A stretch of DNA of 64,000 nucleotides from Oscillospiraceae bacterium (GCA_017521325.1 JAFXCV010000036.1:1-64000); one strand, 5' to 3'. Positions 9,197 through 17,025 are shown, counted from the stretch's first letter. The notes: generated by a model from the sequence alone, not told the origin. Numbers and translations: made by a program.

Positions 9197-9654
9197 TAGC
9201 TTTTGTACGTGATATATAATATCGGCTGCACCCGAAGATACAGCCGTTGCTCCTCAAATATAAACCATATAATCAAACACCGTTTTTCTCGCCATACTGA
9301 TAAAGCAGTTTTCAAGACTGAACCTATTAAAATATCGTACAATATTTGTGATATGTTTTATTATATTGCATTTTTTGGGACGTTTCAATAGACAAATGTT
9401 ATTTGTACAATGACATTTTTCACTTTTTTCAACCCATCCATAGTTCTAATGTTATATTATATATTTTAAATCCTATCCATTTATTAGCTAATGTAAATAT
9501 TTTACAGTCCGCAAGCTTGTCCATTGTTTGTCCATTATTGTTCTCAAAAAACGCTAAAAATCACATTAAGCTACTAAAAAATAATCAAGGTTTTACGGCT
9601 ATATTCCGTCAAATACCGCATATTACCATAAACTGCCAAAACTTATAAAATTTT
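9197..9654. other. Non-coding island tail between the defence operon and the attachment-like site
   Basis: About 460 nt without a convincing gene; the open frames here (for example 9403-9648) lack ribosome sites and protein-like composition. It is strongly A/T-rich. Visible structure: a weak 6-bp hairpin CGGCTG/CAGCCG (9233-9246) just after the operon without a T-run, a palindrome ACAAAT-GTT-ATTTGT (9392-9406), and a direct repeat TTGTCCATT at 9517-9525 and 9528-9536. Confidence 0.6.
9517..9536. repeat. Tandem 9-bp direct repeat TTGTCCATT, possible recombinase arm sites
   Basis: Two identical TTGTCCATT copies start 11 bp apart, about one helical turn, roughly 120 bp before the tRNA-like attachment sequence. 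Arm-type sites for tyrosine integrases often look like this. The assignment rests only on spacing and position. Confidence 0.3.
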
Positions 9655-9677
9655 TTCAATTCCCGTACGGGTCACCA
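9655..9677 (+). other. tRNA 3'-end-like sequence, candidate island attachment site (att)
   Basis: The 23 bases at 9655-9677 fit the 3' end of a tRNA: T-loop TTCAATT, T-stem strand CCCGT, acceptor strand ACGGGTC, discriminator A and encoded CCA. The matching 5' halves (ACGGG for the T-stem, GACCCGT for the acceptor) are absent; the upstream sequence is a run of T. It is therefore only the tail of a tRNA gene, as duplicated when an element integrates into a tRNA 3' end. A terminator follows immediately, as it would after the original tRNA gene. The acceptor sequence is compatible with some clostridial tRNA-Lys genes, but that is a guess. The other junction would lie left of the window. Confidence 0.6.
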
Positions 9678-9720
9678 AATAATCCTGAATGGTGTTATGC
9701 TGTTCAGGATTATTTATTTT
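9678..9720 (+). terminator. Rho-independent terminator after the tRNA-like tail
   Basis: Perfect 12-bp stem AATAATCCTGAA (9678-9689) with TTCAGGATTATT (9703-9714), 13-nt loop, followed by TATTTT. Its position directly after CCA suggests it was the terminator of the tRNA gene in the unoccupied chromosome. Confidence 0.75.
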
Positions 9721-9731
9721 ATCAAAAACTC

Positions 9732-9764
9732 CACGCTGCAGAAAATGATCTGCAGCGTGTTTTT
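9732..9764. terminator. Bidirectional terminator at the end of the CPBP protease operon
   Basis: 10-bp stem CACGCTGCAG (9732-9741) with CTGCAGCGTG (9750-9759), 8-nt loop, then TTTTTAC on the plus side and AGTTTTTG on the minus side. It can end the minus-strand operon finishing at 9767 and plus-strand readthrough from the island. Confidence 0.75.
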
Positions 9765-9766
9765 AC

Positions 9767-10669
9767 TTATTCGGATTTGATTTTTTTCTCTTTGAGATAA
9801 TCCCTCGTCAGAATGATAAAGCATACTGCCCCAAACAGAGCGATCGTAACAAGCAAGGGGGAAAAGTATTTTGGGTGATTAATGGATTCTATCTGTGCAA
9901 TAAGCTGTTCTGAACCAAATAACATCAGAAAAATTCCAAGGCCCATCTGGTTATTGATTCCATGCATGATTGCGGCTGGAAATACGGATTGTGTGCGTTT
10001 GGTAAGGAACGTCAGAATTGTGCCTAACGATATGCACATTACACACATGAGCAGGATGCCGAGATACGGAAATCCTGGATAATCAATTCCGAAATTATGT
10101 CCTTGCACAGTCAGCGGTGCGTGCCAGAGACCCCAGAGGATACCGCTGACGATCAATGCAGCAGGTGTTGGCATCAGTTCTTCAAGCTTTGGTGTCAGAT
10201 AGGCTCTCCAGCCAAATTCTTCACCGAAGAAAGGCAGAAGCAGGAGGAGCGTTGTGCCGATCTGTGAAAAATATGCCCAGAATTTCATTGCTACGTCTTC
10301 TGTTGTGAACCAAGGTTCTACATCGCTGTAGAAGATCTGAAGTATTAGAAATGCGCTGATTATCATGTAGCACAGCGGAATAACGAATGCCAACAGATAG
10401 TATTTCCATCTCCCCTTCTGCATATCGAGCTTCAGATAGGAATCCTTTAACCCCTCACGGGTGATGATGCGTGTCAGGACATTGGCAATGGCAGGACAGC
10501 ACATGCCGATTATTCCCCACATTGTATTCAGCGCATTGCCTGCCGCTTTTCCTGTATATAGCGGCTCACCGAGAAGATCGCTGAAGATGGGCGTTACGAT
10601 GATCAACGGCAGAATTGCAAGCGTATAGAAGATTACAAGCCGAATTATCGTCATTTTTTTACTGTTCAA
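9767..10669 (-). CDS. CPBP (CAAX protease/bacteriocin-processing) family membrane protease
   Basis: 300 aa with several hydrophobic segments. The three CPBP motifs are present: EExxxR as GEEFGWRAYL, FxxxH-like as GILWGLWHAPL, and the HGINN motif near residue 240. These glutamate and histidine residues bind the catalytic metal of the Abi/CAAX family of intramembrane proteases. In bacteria such proteins often give self-immunity to bacteriocins, or have unknown substrates. The TTG at 10669 is chosen as start: GGAG lies 9 nt upstream, and the next in-frame ATG is too far from that site. It overlaps the end of the upstream permease by 11 nt, so it belongs to the GntR-ABC operon. Confidence 0.88.
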   Translation of the reverse strand: MNSKKMTIIRLVIFYTLAILPLIIVTPIFSDLLGEPLYTGKAAGNALNTMWGIIGMCCPAIANVLTRIITREGLKDSYLKLDMQKGRWKYYLLAFVIPLCYMIISAFLILQIFYSDVEPWFTTEDVAMKFWAYFSQIGTTLLLLLPFFGEEFGWRAYLTPKLEELMPTPAALIVSGILWGLWHAPLTVQGHNFGIDYPGFPYLGILLMCVMCISLGTILTFLTKRTQSVFPAAIMHGINNQMGLGIFLMLFGSEQLIAQIESINHPKYFSPLLVTIALFGAVCFIILTRDYLKEKKIKSE

Positions 10670-11405
10670 GCTGTTCCACTCCTTTCAGATAGAGTTTGCA
10701 GGAAAGCAGGTAGGAAAGATAGTAAAGTGCCAGAGTTGCAAGCGGCATGAGTGCAGAGATCGCCATCTTTGTCGTACCGCCACGCTCACCGTTCATCACA
10801 TCAATGAGGAACTGCATAAAATCGTCCATGGAGCCGAACATGGAAATATCACCGAACAGGAAATAAATACCTGCCGCAGCTATGATGGTGAGAAAAATAA
10901 CTGCTTTCAGCGTGGAACCCTTTTTTACGCCGAAACGGAACATGAAGGGCAGTTCAATGGAATTGAGGAAAATGATCATCTGAAACAGCAGCATCGACAG
11001 ACTCATAAATGATGTGGGTTGAATTTCGTCCGTACCGACATCTATAATAGCACAGGCAATCGTGTCAGTGACCAGACTGATACACATGAGTACGAAAGGA
11101 ACGATGAGATTTGAGAGATACTTGGATTTCACATAGCCACTGACGCCTGCGGGGGAAGAAATTGCAAAGCATACAGGCAGTCTCTTTTCATCCGCCTTAT
11201 GGAATTCATTCTGAACAAAGAAGGCATAGAACAAGTTCATACTATAGCAGATCATACAAAGAAAATTATAGGATGAAGCGTCCAGATCACTGATCAGGTT
11301 CAGAGCTGCGAAAATCGGAGCAGCAATGGTGTAAAACAGCATAACGCATGTTGCAATCAGCATCGGACGTGCCATCCGAATATTACGGTAGAGAAATCCG
11401 TACAT
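10659..11405 (-). CDS. ABC-2 type transporter permease subunit
   Basis: 248 aa from ATG at 11405. Six or so hydrophobic segments and no soluble domain; N-terminus MYGFLYRNIRMARPML. The start is behind AAGGAGGG and its A is shared with the TAA of the upstream permease (TAATG), indicating coupled translation. With its sister permease and the ATPase it forms a YtrA-type regulated exporter. The substrate is unknown; relatives export bacteriocins or act in envelope homeostasis. Confidence 0.8.
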   Translation of the reverse strand: MYGFLYRNIRMARPMLIATCVMLFYTIAAPIFAALNLISDLDASSYNFLCMICYSMNLFYAFFVQNEFHKADEKRLPVCFAISSPAGVSGYVKSKYLSNLIVPFVLMCISLVTDTIACAIIDVGTDEIQPTSFMSLSMLLFQMIIFLNSIELPFMFRFGVKKGSTLKAVIFLTIIAAAGIYFLFGDISMFGSMDDFMQFLIDVMNGERGGTTKMAISALMPLATLALYYLSYLLSCKLYLKGVEQLEQ

Positions 11406-12175
11406 TATTTTTCCCTCCTTTTTGCAAGCAGTGCGCAAAGCACCCAGCCAAGCCCCAGACTGCCGATGATGCAGGGGACGGAGAACGGCAGGAATGCGGC
11501 CGAGAAGCCCGTGATCTTATCTAAGATAATCGACATTGCATTCGTTTCGTTTTCTGTGGAAAGCTGTTCGATCAGATCGAAATGCGGAACCATCCAGATG
11601 ATCACAGCAGCATATAGGATCACCAGTGCTGTGATGATTGCCACCATAGGATTGCGGAACAGATAGTTGAAGAGGTAGAGACCTGCACAGACGATTGACA
11701 AGCCAACCGCACAGAGCATGAGATTTGCGATGATGGTTTGGTCAAATGCGGTATCAAACACACTGCACATGATAGCGGCATTGAGGATGGCTGCCAGAAT
11801 GCCGACAACCAGAATGGAGGCGGATGTGAGGAATTTCACGCCGACAAATTTCCATTCACTCACCGGAATGGATGCCGTAAAGCAGCGGAATTTCGGCTGC
11901 ATTTCAAACTGAAATGCGGAAAGTGAACCATTGACTTCTGCCATGAACAATATACCCGGCAGATAGATGGCATAACCGGGGAGCATCATTTTCAGCATGG
12001 ACAGATCATCGCCGTTCATATCCGCAAGATTGCCGATTTCCATGCTTAGCTTGATCAGATAGAAAACGATGCAAAGCACAATGCCCAGCACATAGCAGAG
12101 AATAACTTCTTTCAGTGTCGGATACAGTTCCCGATAGAACAGTCCCCAGATGGGGGCGGATTTTCTCTTTTCCAT
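11405..12175 (-). CDS. ABC-2 type transporter permease subunit
   Basis: 256 aa from ATG at 12175, which overlaps the ATPase stop as TGATG and sits 8 nt after AAGGAG. Multiple hydrophobic helices: residues ~25-45, 65-85, 110-135, 150-200, 225-245. It shows the usual pattern of the membrane half of a drug or bacteriocin exporter. It is similar in size to the downstream permease, so the transporter is probably a heterodimer of the two with two copies of the ATPase. Substrate not predictable. Confidence 0.8.
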   Translation of the reverse strand: MEKRKSAPIWGLFYRELYPTLKEVILCYVLGIVLCIVFYLIKLSMEIGNLADMNGDDLSMLKMMLPGYAIYLPGILFMAEVNGSLSAFQFEMQPKFRCFTASIPVSEWKFVGVKFLTSASILVVGILAAILNAAIMCSVFDTAFDQTIIANLMLCAVGLSIVCAGLYLFNYLFRNPMVAIITALVILYAAVIIWMVPHFDLIEQLSTENETNAMSIILDKITGFSAAFLPFSVPCIIGSLGLGWVLCALLAKRREK

Positions 12176-13053
12176 CAGTTCCACTCCTTCTTGGCAGCAT
12201 TGACATAGAACAACATGATTTCTTCAAGGGTGGTCTTTTCAATCAGGGCACCGCTGTATTTTTGTTTTGCGGCAGCTCTGTCTGCAACCAATGCTTCCAC
12301 ACCGAATTCGCACATTCTCGCACTGATGAAATCCGCCTTGTCAATTCCTGCATAATCTGCTTTCGAGCAGCGGATCATACCGTGAGAATCCAGAATATCA
12401 TCCTTGTAGCCCGTGATCAGGAGCTTTCCCCTGTCAATGAATGTCACGCTGTCGGCAATTTTTTCAAGGTCGGAAGTAATATGCGAGGACATGAGGATAC
12501 TGCGTTCTTCATCCTGCAAGTACTCACGGAAAATATCGAGAATCTCATTACGTACAACGGGGTCAAGTCCCGTGGTGGCTTCGTCCATGATGAGAAGCTT
12601 TGCATTGTGGGAAAGCGCCGCCGCAATTTGCAGCTTCATCTTCATACCTTTTGAAAATTTGCCACATTTTTTCTTCGCAGGAAGCTGAAAACGGTCAAGA
12701 TACTTTTCAAACGTCACCTTATCCCAATCCCTGTAGATGCCACCCATCATGATACTCAGCTGCTTTACAGTGAACATCTCCTGAAACGGCAGTTCATCAA
12801 ATACCGCAGCGATCTGTTCCTTGATTTCGTATTCGTGTTTCCTGTTGTCAAGTCCGAGCATATTGATCGAGCCGGAGTCATACTTGATGATACCAAGCAA
12901 TGCACGGATGGTGGTTGTCTTACCTGCACCATTCTGTCCGATAAAACCCATAATGCTCCCCTTCGGGACATTGAAGCTGATATTGTCGAGTGTAAAGCCG
13001 TCATACTTTTTTGTCAGCCCTTTGATCTCAATTGCATTTTCATAGTTTCCCAT
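12175..13053 (-). CDS. ABC transporter ATP-binding protein
   Basis: 292 aa. Walker A GQNGAGKTT near residue 40, a Q-loop region, a degenerate signature FSKGMKMKLQIA in place of LSGGQ, Walker B LLIMDEATTGLDP, and H-loop SSHITSDL. The C-terminal ~70 residues form the accessory domain seen in BcrA/YtrB-type ATPases. It starts 4 nt after the GntR gene, with GGAGG inside the regulator's last codons. It energises the two permeases that follow. Confidence 0.9.
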   Translation of the reverse strand: MGNYENAIEIKGLTKKYDGFTLDNISFNVPKGSIMGFIGQNGAGKTTTIRALLGIIKYDSGSINMLGLDNRKHEYEIKEQIAAVFDELPFQEMFTVKQLSIMMGGIYRDWDKVTFEKYLDRFQLPAKKKCGKFSKGMKMKLQIAAALSHNAKLLIMDEATTGLDPVVRNEILDIFREYLQDEERSILMSSHITSDLEKIADSVTFIDRGKLLITGYKDDILDSHGMIRCSKADYAGIDKADFISARMCEFGVEALVADRAAAKQKYSGALIEKTTLEEIMLFYVNAAKKEWN

Positions 13054-13057
13054 AATC

Positions 13058-13429
13058 TTAACCTCCGTACATTAAATCCAGCATTTCACGAAGATCCTCA
13101 AGTGAAAGATCAGCGATTTTTGCCTGTTCGCATACTTTTTCGAGAAGTGTTTCAATCTGCCGCATTTGTTCTTCACGCAGAAAATCTGTATTCTGTGCCT
13201 TGACAAAACAGCCCTTACCTGCGACGGTTTCGATGAATCCATCCCGTTCCAGTTCTTCATAGGCTCTCTTTGTCGTGATGACGCTGATCCTCAGCTGTGA
13301 TGCAAGCATACGCATCGAAGGCAGGGCGTCCCCTGATTTCAGCGTACCATTCATAATGAGCGCCTTGATCTGCGTTGTAATCTGTGCGTAGATCGGTTCA
13401 TCCGATGAATTGCTCAGAATAATATCCAT
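13058..13429 (-). CDS. GntR-family (YtrA subfamily) transcriptional regulator
   Basis: 123 aa. A winged helix-turn-helix fills residues 10-75: EPIYAQITTQIKALIM, then ALPSMRMLASQLRIS, then AYEELERDGFIETVAGKGCFV, the classic GntR pattern. Only a short helical tail follows, which is the YtrA layout with no ligand-binding domain. First gene of its operon; YtrA-type proteins repress their own ABC transporter operons. The palindrome at 13451-13469 overlapping the -10 is the evident operator. Start ATG at 13429 behind GAGGTG. Confidence 0.9.
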   Translation of the reverse strand: MDIILSNSSDEPIYAQITTQIKALIMNGTLKSGDALPSMRMLASQLRISVITTKRAYEELERDGFIETVAGKGCFVKAQNTDFLREEQMRQIETLLEKVCEQAKIADLSLEDLREMLDLMYGG

Positions 13430-13450
13430 AGTGCACCTCTGTTATTACTG

Positions 13451-13469
13451 TGTATATACGTTATATACA
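13451..13469. promoter_or_regulatory. GntR/YtrA operator palindrome
   Basis: TGTATATA (13451-13458) and TATATACA (13462-13469) form a perfect 8-bp inverted repeat with a 3-nt spacer. It begins at the edge of the -10 box and covers the transcription start region of the GntR-ABC operon, so binding would block transcription. The sequence type fits known YtrA-family sites, which are built on GT...AC arms. Confidence 0.75.
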
Positions 13470-13497
13470 GTATAACACAGCTGTATCTATTTGTCAA
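13469..13497 (-). promoter_or_regulatory. Promoter of the GntR-ABC-CPBP operon
   Basis: Minus strand TTGACA (13492-13497), 17-nt spacer, TATACT (13469-13474). The operator abuts and overlaps the -10. Confidence 0.85.
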
Positions 13498-13500
13498 TAG

Positions 13501-13554
13501 TTTTTTTGAAAAAAATAGAAAAAAGTCAGAATCCCATTTTTTAGGGATTCTGAC
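13501..13554 (-). terminator. Terminator of the SPFH/zinc-ribbon/TPM operon
   Basis: 11-bp stem GTCAGAATCCC (13525-13535) with GGGATTCTGAC (13544-13554), 8-nt loop. On the minus strand a T-rich tract (13501-13524) follows. It lies just past the TPM gene stop at 13570. Confidence 0.85.
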
Positions 13555-13569
13555 TTACAGGAAACTTTA

Positions 13570-14361
13570 TCAGAATGTTCCGCCGCTGCCGCCACGAGTC
13601 TGACCGGAAGAACCGGTTCTCGTGGTGCTTCCGCCGGCGCTGCGGTTAGTATCATCCCGAGGCTTCTCCTTGCGTTCTACCTTTCGATATAGATAGATGT
13701 CACGATGAGAATCTAATTGGAAGCTGTCAGGCTTCTTGTAATCCGCTGCACCTTGCTTCTTATGTACGGACTTGAGAAGAGAGAACTGTCTAACGACGCC
13801 GATTCCGCCAAAAACAGAACCCGCACCGATTGCGATCAGAAGAGACAAAAGAAGATTATACGGCTTCTTGGGCATTTTATTATCATCATAAGGTTTGCCC
13901 TTTTCAGCCTGCACCATGTAATCATCACAAAGCTCTGCGAATGTGATAAATGCATCTGCGTAATTACCCTTACTCATTTTAGGAACAATCTGTGCCTCAA
14001 TATAATCAAGCCCTGCATCCGTAAAGGCATAGATACAGCTGCCGGAGGTCATGATGTAGTATTGACGGGGAGATGTGCAGACAACGAGCACAATTCCGTC
14101 TTCTCTGGCAGCACACTCATCATACCACTGATCCGCATAATTGGAAATTGACATATTATTCAGGGATTTCGTGGTATGTACCCAGATATCGACATCATGT
14201 TCGACCGATGTATCCCATAAAACATCATCGACCTCTTCGAAATCAGATGAGCTGACAAGTCCTGCGTTGTCTACCAATACTGCTGAATGTGCCGAAGTGC
14301 TTAAAGGAGCCAGTGCAAACAATGCAGCAAAGCCACAGATAATCAAGTTTTTCAGTTTCAT
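13570..14361 (-). CDS. TPM-domain membrane protein (YdjH/YgcG-like)
   Basis: 263 aa. Signal peptide 1-27 (hydrophobic ICGFAALFALAPLSTSAHS), TPM domain about 28-150 (VLVDNAGLVSSSDF, DGIVLVVCTSPRQYYIMTSG), a membrane segment about 172-192, a basic cytoplasmic stretch, and a Gly/Ser/Thr-rich tail ending GGSGGTF. TPM proteins face the outside and some have acid-phosphatase activity; the Gly-rich tail is typical of the YgcG group. Start ATG at 14361 has AGGAGGT upstream. It is the third gene of a unit with a zinc-ribbon protein and an SPFH protein, the same partners as Bacillus subtilis ydjG-ydjH-ydjI, which act in envelope-stress response with PspA. Confidence 0.82.
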   Translation of the reverse strand: MKLKNLIICGFAALFALAPLSTSAHSAVLVDNAGLVSSSDFEEVDDVLWDTSVEHDVDIWVHTTKSLNNMSISNYADQWYDECAAREDGIVLVVCTSPRQYYIMTSGSCIYAFTDAGLDYIEAQIVPKMSKGNYADAFITFAELCDDYMVQAEKGKPYDDNKMPKKPYNLLLSLLIAIGAGSVFGGIGVVRQFSLLKSVHKKQGAADYKKPDSFQLDSHRDIYLYRKVERKEKPRDDTNRSAGGSTTRTGSSGQTRGGSGGTF

Positions 14362-14373
14362 TTCGGCACCTCC

Positions 14374-15459
14374 TTACAGCCACCAGAACAGGTAGGTACC
14401 TGCCAGCGTAATTGCAGCTGCAACAGCAGCAAGCTTTGCAAAGTAACCTACAGCCTTGGATTTATCAGCAGGAAGATCGCCGACAAATTTGCCTGTCTGC
14501 CCGTTCATTGCAAATGTGAACTTCCGGTCATTCCAGGAAGTATTCAGAATCCACACAGGATACAGCGCATATTTCGCTTCACCATTTGAAAGCTGAATGC
14601 TGCTTTGTTCGGTTTTTACATAGTTGTAGTCACTCGTTGTACTTTTAAAGGCATCCTCGGTGCTGCTTTTGATTCGTTCATTTGCTCGGGAAATACTTGT
14701 TTCCGCATCGACATCATATTTATCAGCAAGATAGCCCGAAAGAAATGCCGACTGGAAGCTGACAGCGTCCTTGAAATCATAGGGTTCTATGGATTCCATC
14801 AGCGTATCATCCATCTTGGTAGAGCCATCTACAGGAACATGCTGAAAACCGATTCTGCCACTGCGGATGAGCGCATAATATTCGATTTCCTTGTATTCAT
14901 AGCGGCTATCTTCCCAATAATGATATTTTTCAGCCTTATAACGGATTCTTGCATTGACATCCGTATCAAACAGCCAGATGGGAACATAGACACCCTTGAT
15001 TTCGTCAATGTGATTCTGATCCTTGAATACATCCGGCAGGAATTTTTTACCCTTCATGTGGTCGTTCAGAGCTTTTTTTGCAGCTTCCTTATCGAACTTA
15101 AAGGGGATGACAAAATCCGGACGCAGTTCACCGGAGAGCTGTCCTGTCATGATAACGGGGTTGTCACAATACGGGCAGGAGGATGCAGCGGTGGATGAAT
15201 CTGTAACGATCTGACCGCCGCAGGACTGACAGGTATAGGAATTCATACCCGCTTGTTCGCCTTCTTCCCATTCGCTGCCTGCCTGTGTATTCCAGTTCAT
15301 TTCGTCCGGTTTTTCTTGGCTGACCTCTTCCTCGTAGGACACCAGTGTTTGTGTTTCAAATACTGTATCACAGAATGGACACTGCATATTCTGCAATTCG
15401 CTATTGAATTGCAGCTTACCGCCACAGCATGGGCAATCAAAATTCAATAAATCTGCCAT
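14374..15459 (-). CDS. Zinc-ribbon membrane-anchored protein (YdjG-like)
   Basis: 361 aa from ATG at 15459 behind GAGGTG; the open frame extends further upstream but without a ribosome site. Two N-terminal four-cysteine zinc ribbons: CPCCGG...CPFC at about 8-30 and CQSCGG...CPYC at about 72-96. The middle 200 residues are of no known enzyme family, with an acidic/aromatic region (KYHYWEDSRYEYKEIEYY). A hydrophobic C-terminal anchor spans ~340-361 (AVAAAITLAGTYLFWWL). Such proteins are often mis-annotated as helicase or TFIIB-like because of the ribbons. Context between the SPFH and TPM genes identifies it as YdjG-like. Function inferred: adaptor in a membrane-stress complex. Confidence 0.8.
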   Translation of the reverse strand: MADLLNFDCPCCGGKLQFNSELQNMQCPFCDTVFETQTLVSYEEEVSQEKPDEMNWNTQAGSEWEEGEQAGMNSYTCQSCGGQIVTDSSTAASSCPYCDNPVIMTGQLSGELRPDFVIPFKFDKEAAKKALNDHMKGKKFLPDVFKDQNHIDEIKGVYVPIWLFDTDVNARIRYKAEKYHYWEDSRYEYKEIEYYALIRSGRIGFQHVPVDGSTKMDDTLMESIEPYDFKDAVSFQSAFLSGYLADKYDVDAETSISRANERIKSSTEDAFKSTTSDYNYVKTEQSSIQLSNGEAKYALYPVWILNTSWNDRKFTFAMNGQTGKFVGDLPADKSKAVGYFAKLAAVAAAITLAGTYLFWWL

Positions 15460-15510
15460 TATCACACCTCTTTTAACTGTTAGTAGATTAAAATAAAAAT
15501 CTTGAAAAAC

Positions 15511-15544
15511 GACAGCGAATGCGGAAAACTCCAGATTCGCTGTC
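15511..15544 (-). terminator. Intra-operon hairpin, probable attenuating terminator
   Basis: 10-bp stem GACAGCGAAT/ATTCGCTGTC, 14-nt loop, followed on the minus strand by GTTTTTC. It sits in the 96-nt gap between the SPFH gene and the zinc-ribbon gene, so it probably lowers expression of the two downstream genes relative to the SPFH gene, or protects the upstream mRNA end. Confidence 0.6.
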
Positions 15545-15555
15545 ATTCTGCTCAA

Positions 15556-17025
15556 TTACTTGACGTCGTTTTCATCAAAGGGATCTGCGCATTCGGGACA
15601 GAACTTCGGAGGATGTGTAGGATCTTCCGGTTCCCAACCGCACTTATCACAGCGATAAAGAGGTGCGCCTGCGGGCTTGGGGGCGCCGCATTCCATACAG
15701 AACTTGCCCTTGTTGACTGCACCGCACTTGCAGGACCATCCGTCGTTATTGGGCTTGGGAGCGCCGCAATTCATGCAGAATTTGCTTGTATTGGATGCAC
15801 CGCAGTTACACTTCCACTCACCTGCCGGTGCAGGCTTAGGCGTGCCGCAATTCATGCAGAATTTGCTTGTGTTAGATGTACCGCAGGAACATGTCCATGC
15901 ATTCGCATTCTGTGCTGCTGCCTGCTGTTGCTGCATAGCTTGCTGCTGCATTGCCTGCTGCTGCGCCGACATCTGATAGAGTGCCTGAGAGTTCATACCG
16001 CCCATCTGCTGTGCCATATTCATATTCATAAAGCCCATCATGGGACCTGTAGCGGTATTTCCTGCTGCAAGCTTCATTGCCTCTGCCTGTGCATTGAGCA
16101 TTACTGTAGCAGCCATGCCGGGATCACGATCAATTGCACGCATCTGTGCGTCATTGATTCTCTGCTCGATCTTTTCGTCAAAGGTGAAGGGATTCATGTA
16201 CACATTCGTGATCTTAATGCCCTTGGCTTCTCCCCACTTTGCTGCAAGCACTTCATTCATCGCATCAACGATGGCATCCTTATGATCCGTGATTTCACTG
16301 TAACGGATGCCCTGCTTGGAAACCTTACTGAGACCTGTCTGAAGAGCGTCAATAAATGCAGCCTTGAGACTTGCATCAATTTCGCTTCTTCTGTATTCAT
16401 GCGTGATATTACCTGCAAGACTTGTATAGAACAGAATCGGATCTGCAATAATGTAGTCGTAGCTGCCGTTACACTTGATTTTTGTATCAATATCCAGACC
16501 GATATTCTTATCTACAATACGGAACATGATGGGAGATCTTGTGCCGAAAAGATTGTTCTTGATGGGCTTGGTGTTGATGTAATACAATCTCTGTATTGTA
16601 GGAGTATCACCACCAAAAGTGAAACGCTTACCGATGGTTTTGAAAGTATCAATAATACTGGAACCAAGATTGCCAGAGAAAACGCTCGGTTCGGTAGACA
16701 TATCATAGGTGTACTCGCCGGGAATTGCGCAGATCTCAACGATCTTACCCTGATCTACAATGATTGCGCACTGTCCGTCTGCAACGGCAAATACACTGCC
16801 GTTTGTGATAATCTCATCATTACCCTTATTGGAGGAACGAGAGGAAGTACGCTTTTTCGCTTTGACCATTAACAGATCATCAGGCATAGCATCACAGTAA
16901 AAGTATTCTTTCCACTGATCTGACAATGTACTGCTGATGGCAGTACCCAAAGCACCGCCTAAAGAATTGCCTACTGTGCCTACTGCATTACCTACATTAT
17001 CCACTGCATTTTGAATAAGTCCCAT
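15556..17025 (-). CDS. SPFH-domain protein with C-terminal zinc-ribbon array (YdjI-like)
   Basis: 489 aa. Residues ~1-35 are glycine-rich and amphipathic. An SPFH/band-7-like domain fills ~50-330 (DGQCAIIVDQGKIVEICAIPGEYTY near the start, GIKITNVYMNPFTFDEKIEQRINDA near the end). Next come a Met/Gln-rich linker (~330-374, with QQQ runs) and four zinc ribbons at 375-489. The first three are near-identical units of the form WxCxCGxxNxxKFCMxCGxPKP; the fourth is rubredoxin-like (CDKC...CPEC). SPFH proteins form membrane-associated rings; YdjI of Bacillus subtilis has this fold. First gene of a three-gene unit with its own consensus promoter. Likely a scaffold for a membrane-stress complex; the number of ribbons is unusual. 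Confidence 0.85.
   Translation of the reverse strand: MGLIQNAVDNVGNAVGTVGNSLGGALGTAISSTLSDQWKEYFYCDAMPDDLLMVKAKKRTSSRSSNKGNDEIITNGSVFAVADGQCAIIVDQGKIVEICAIPGEYTYDMSTEPSVFSGNLGSSIIDTFKTIGKRFTFGGDTPTIQRLYYINTKPIKNNLFGTRSPIMFRIVDKNIGLDIDTKIKCNGSYDYIIADPILFYTSLAGNITHEYRRSEIDASLKAAFIDALQTGLSKVSKQGIRYSEITDHKDAIVDAMNEVLAAKWGEAKGIKITNVYMNPFTFDEKIEQRINDAQMRAIDRDPGMAATVMLNAQAEAMKLAAGNTATGPMMGFMNMNMAQQMGGMNSQALYQMSAQQQAMQQQAMQQQQAAAQNANAWTCSCGTSNTSKFCMNCGTPKPAPAGEWKCNCGASNTSKFCMNCGAPKPNNDGWSCKCGAVNKGKFCMECGAPKPAGAPLYRCDKCGWEPEDPTHPPKFCPECADPFDENDVK
15763..15870. repeat. Coding direct repeat in the SPFH gene's zinc-ribbon array
   Basis: A 27-nt identical sequence occurs at 15763-15789 and 15844-15870, 81 bp apart, with a third diverged copy near 15685. 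The period equals 27 codons, one zinc ribbon plus linker, so the array arose by in-frame duplication and could change copy number by recombination. Confidence 0.75.

Noticed and set aside
9203..9648. Two short plus-strand open frames in the island tail
   Set aside because: No ribosome binding sites, A/T-rich low-information translations, no family resemblance.
9655..9677. Complete tRNA gene
   Set aside because: Only the 3' quarter fits; the upstream bases cannot form the acceptor, D or anticodon arms.
15677..15905. CRISPR-like repeats in the 15.7-15.9 kb region
   Set aside because: The repeats are in frame at an 81-bp period inside a coding zinc-ribbon array; spacer segments encode the rest of each ribbon.
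15502..16872. Long plus-strand open frame (456 codons) opposite the SPFH gene
   Set aside because: Cys/His/Leu-rich sequence mirrors the antisense of the zinc-ribbon codons; no ribosome site, and the minus-strand protein has clear domains.
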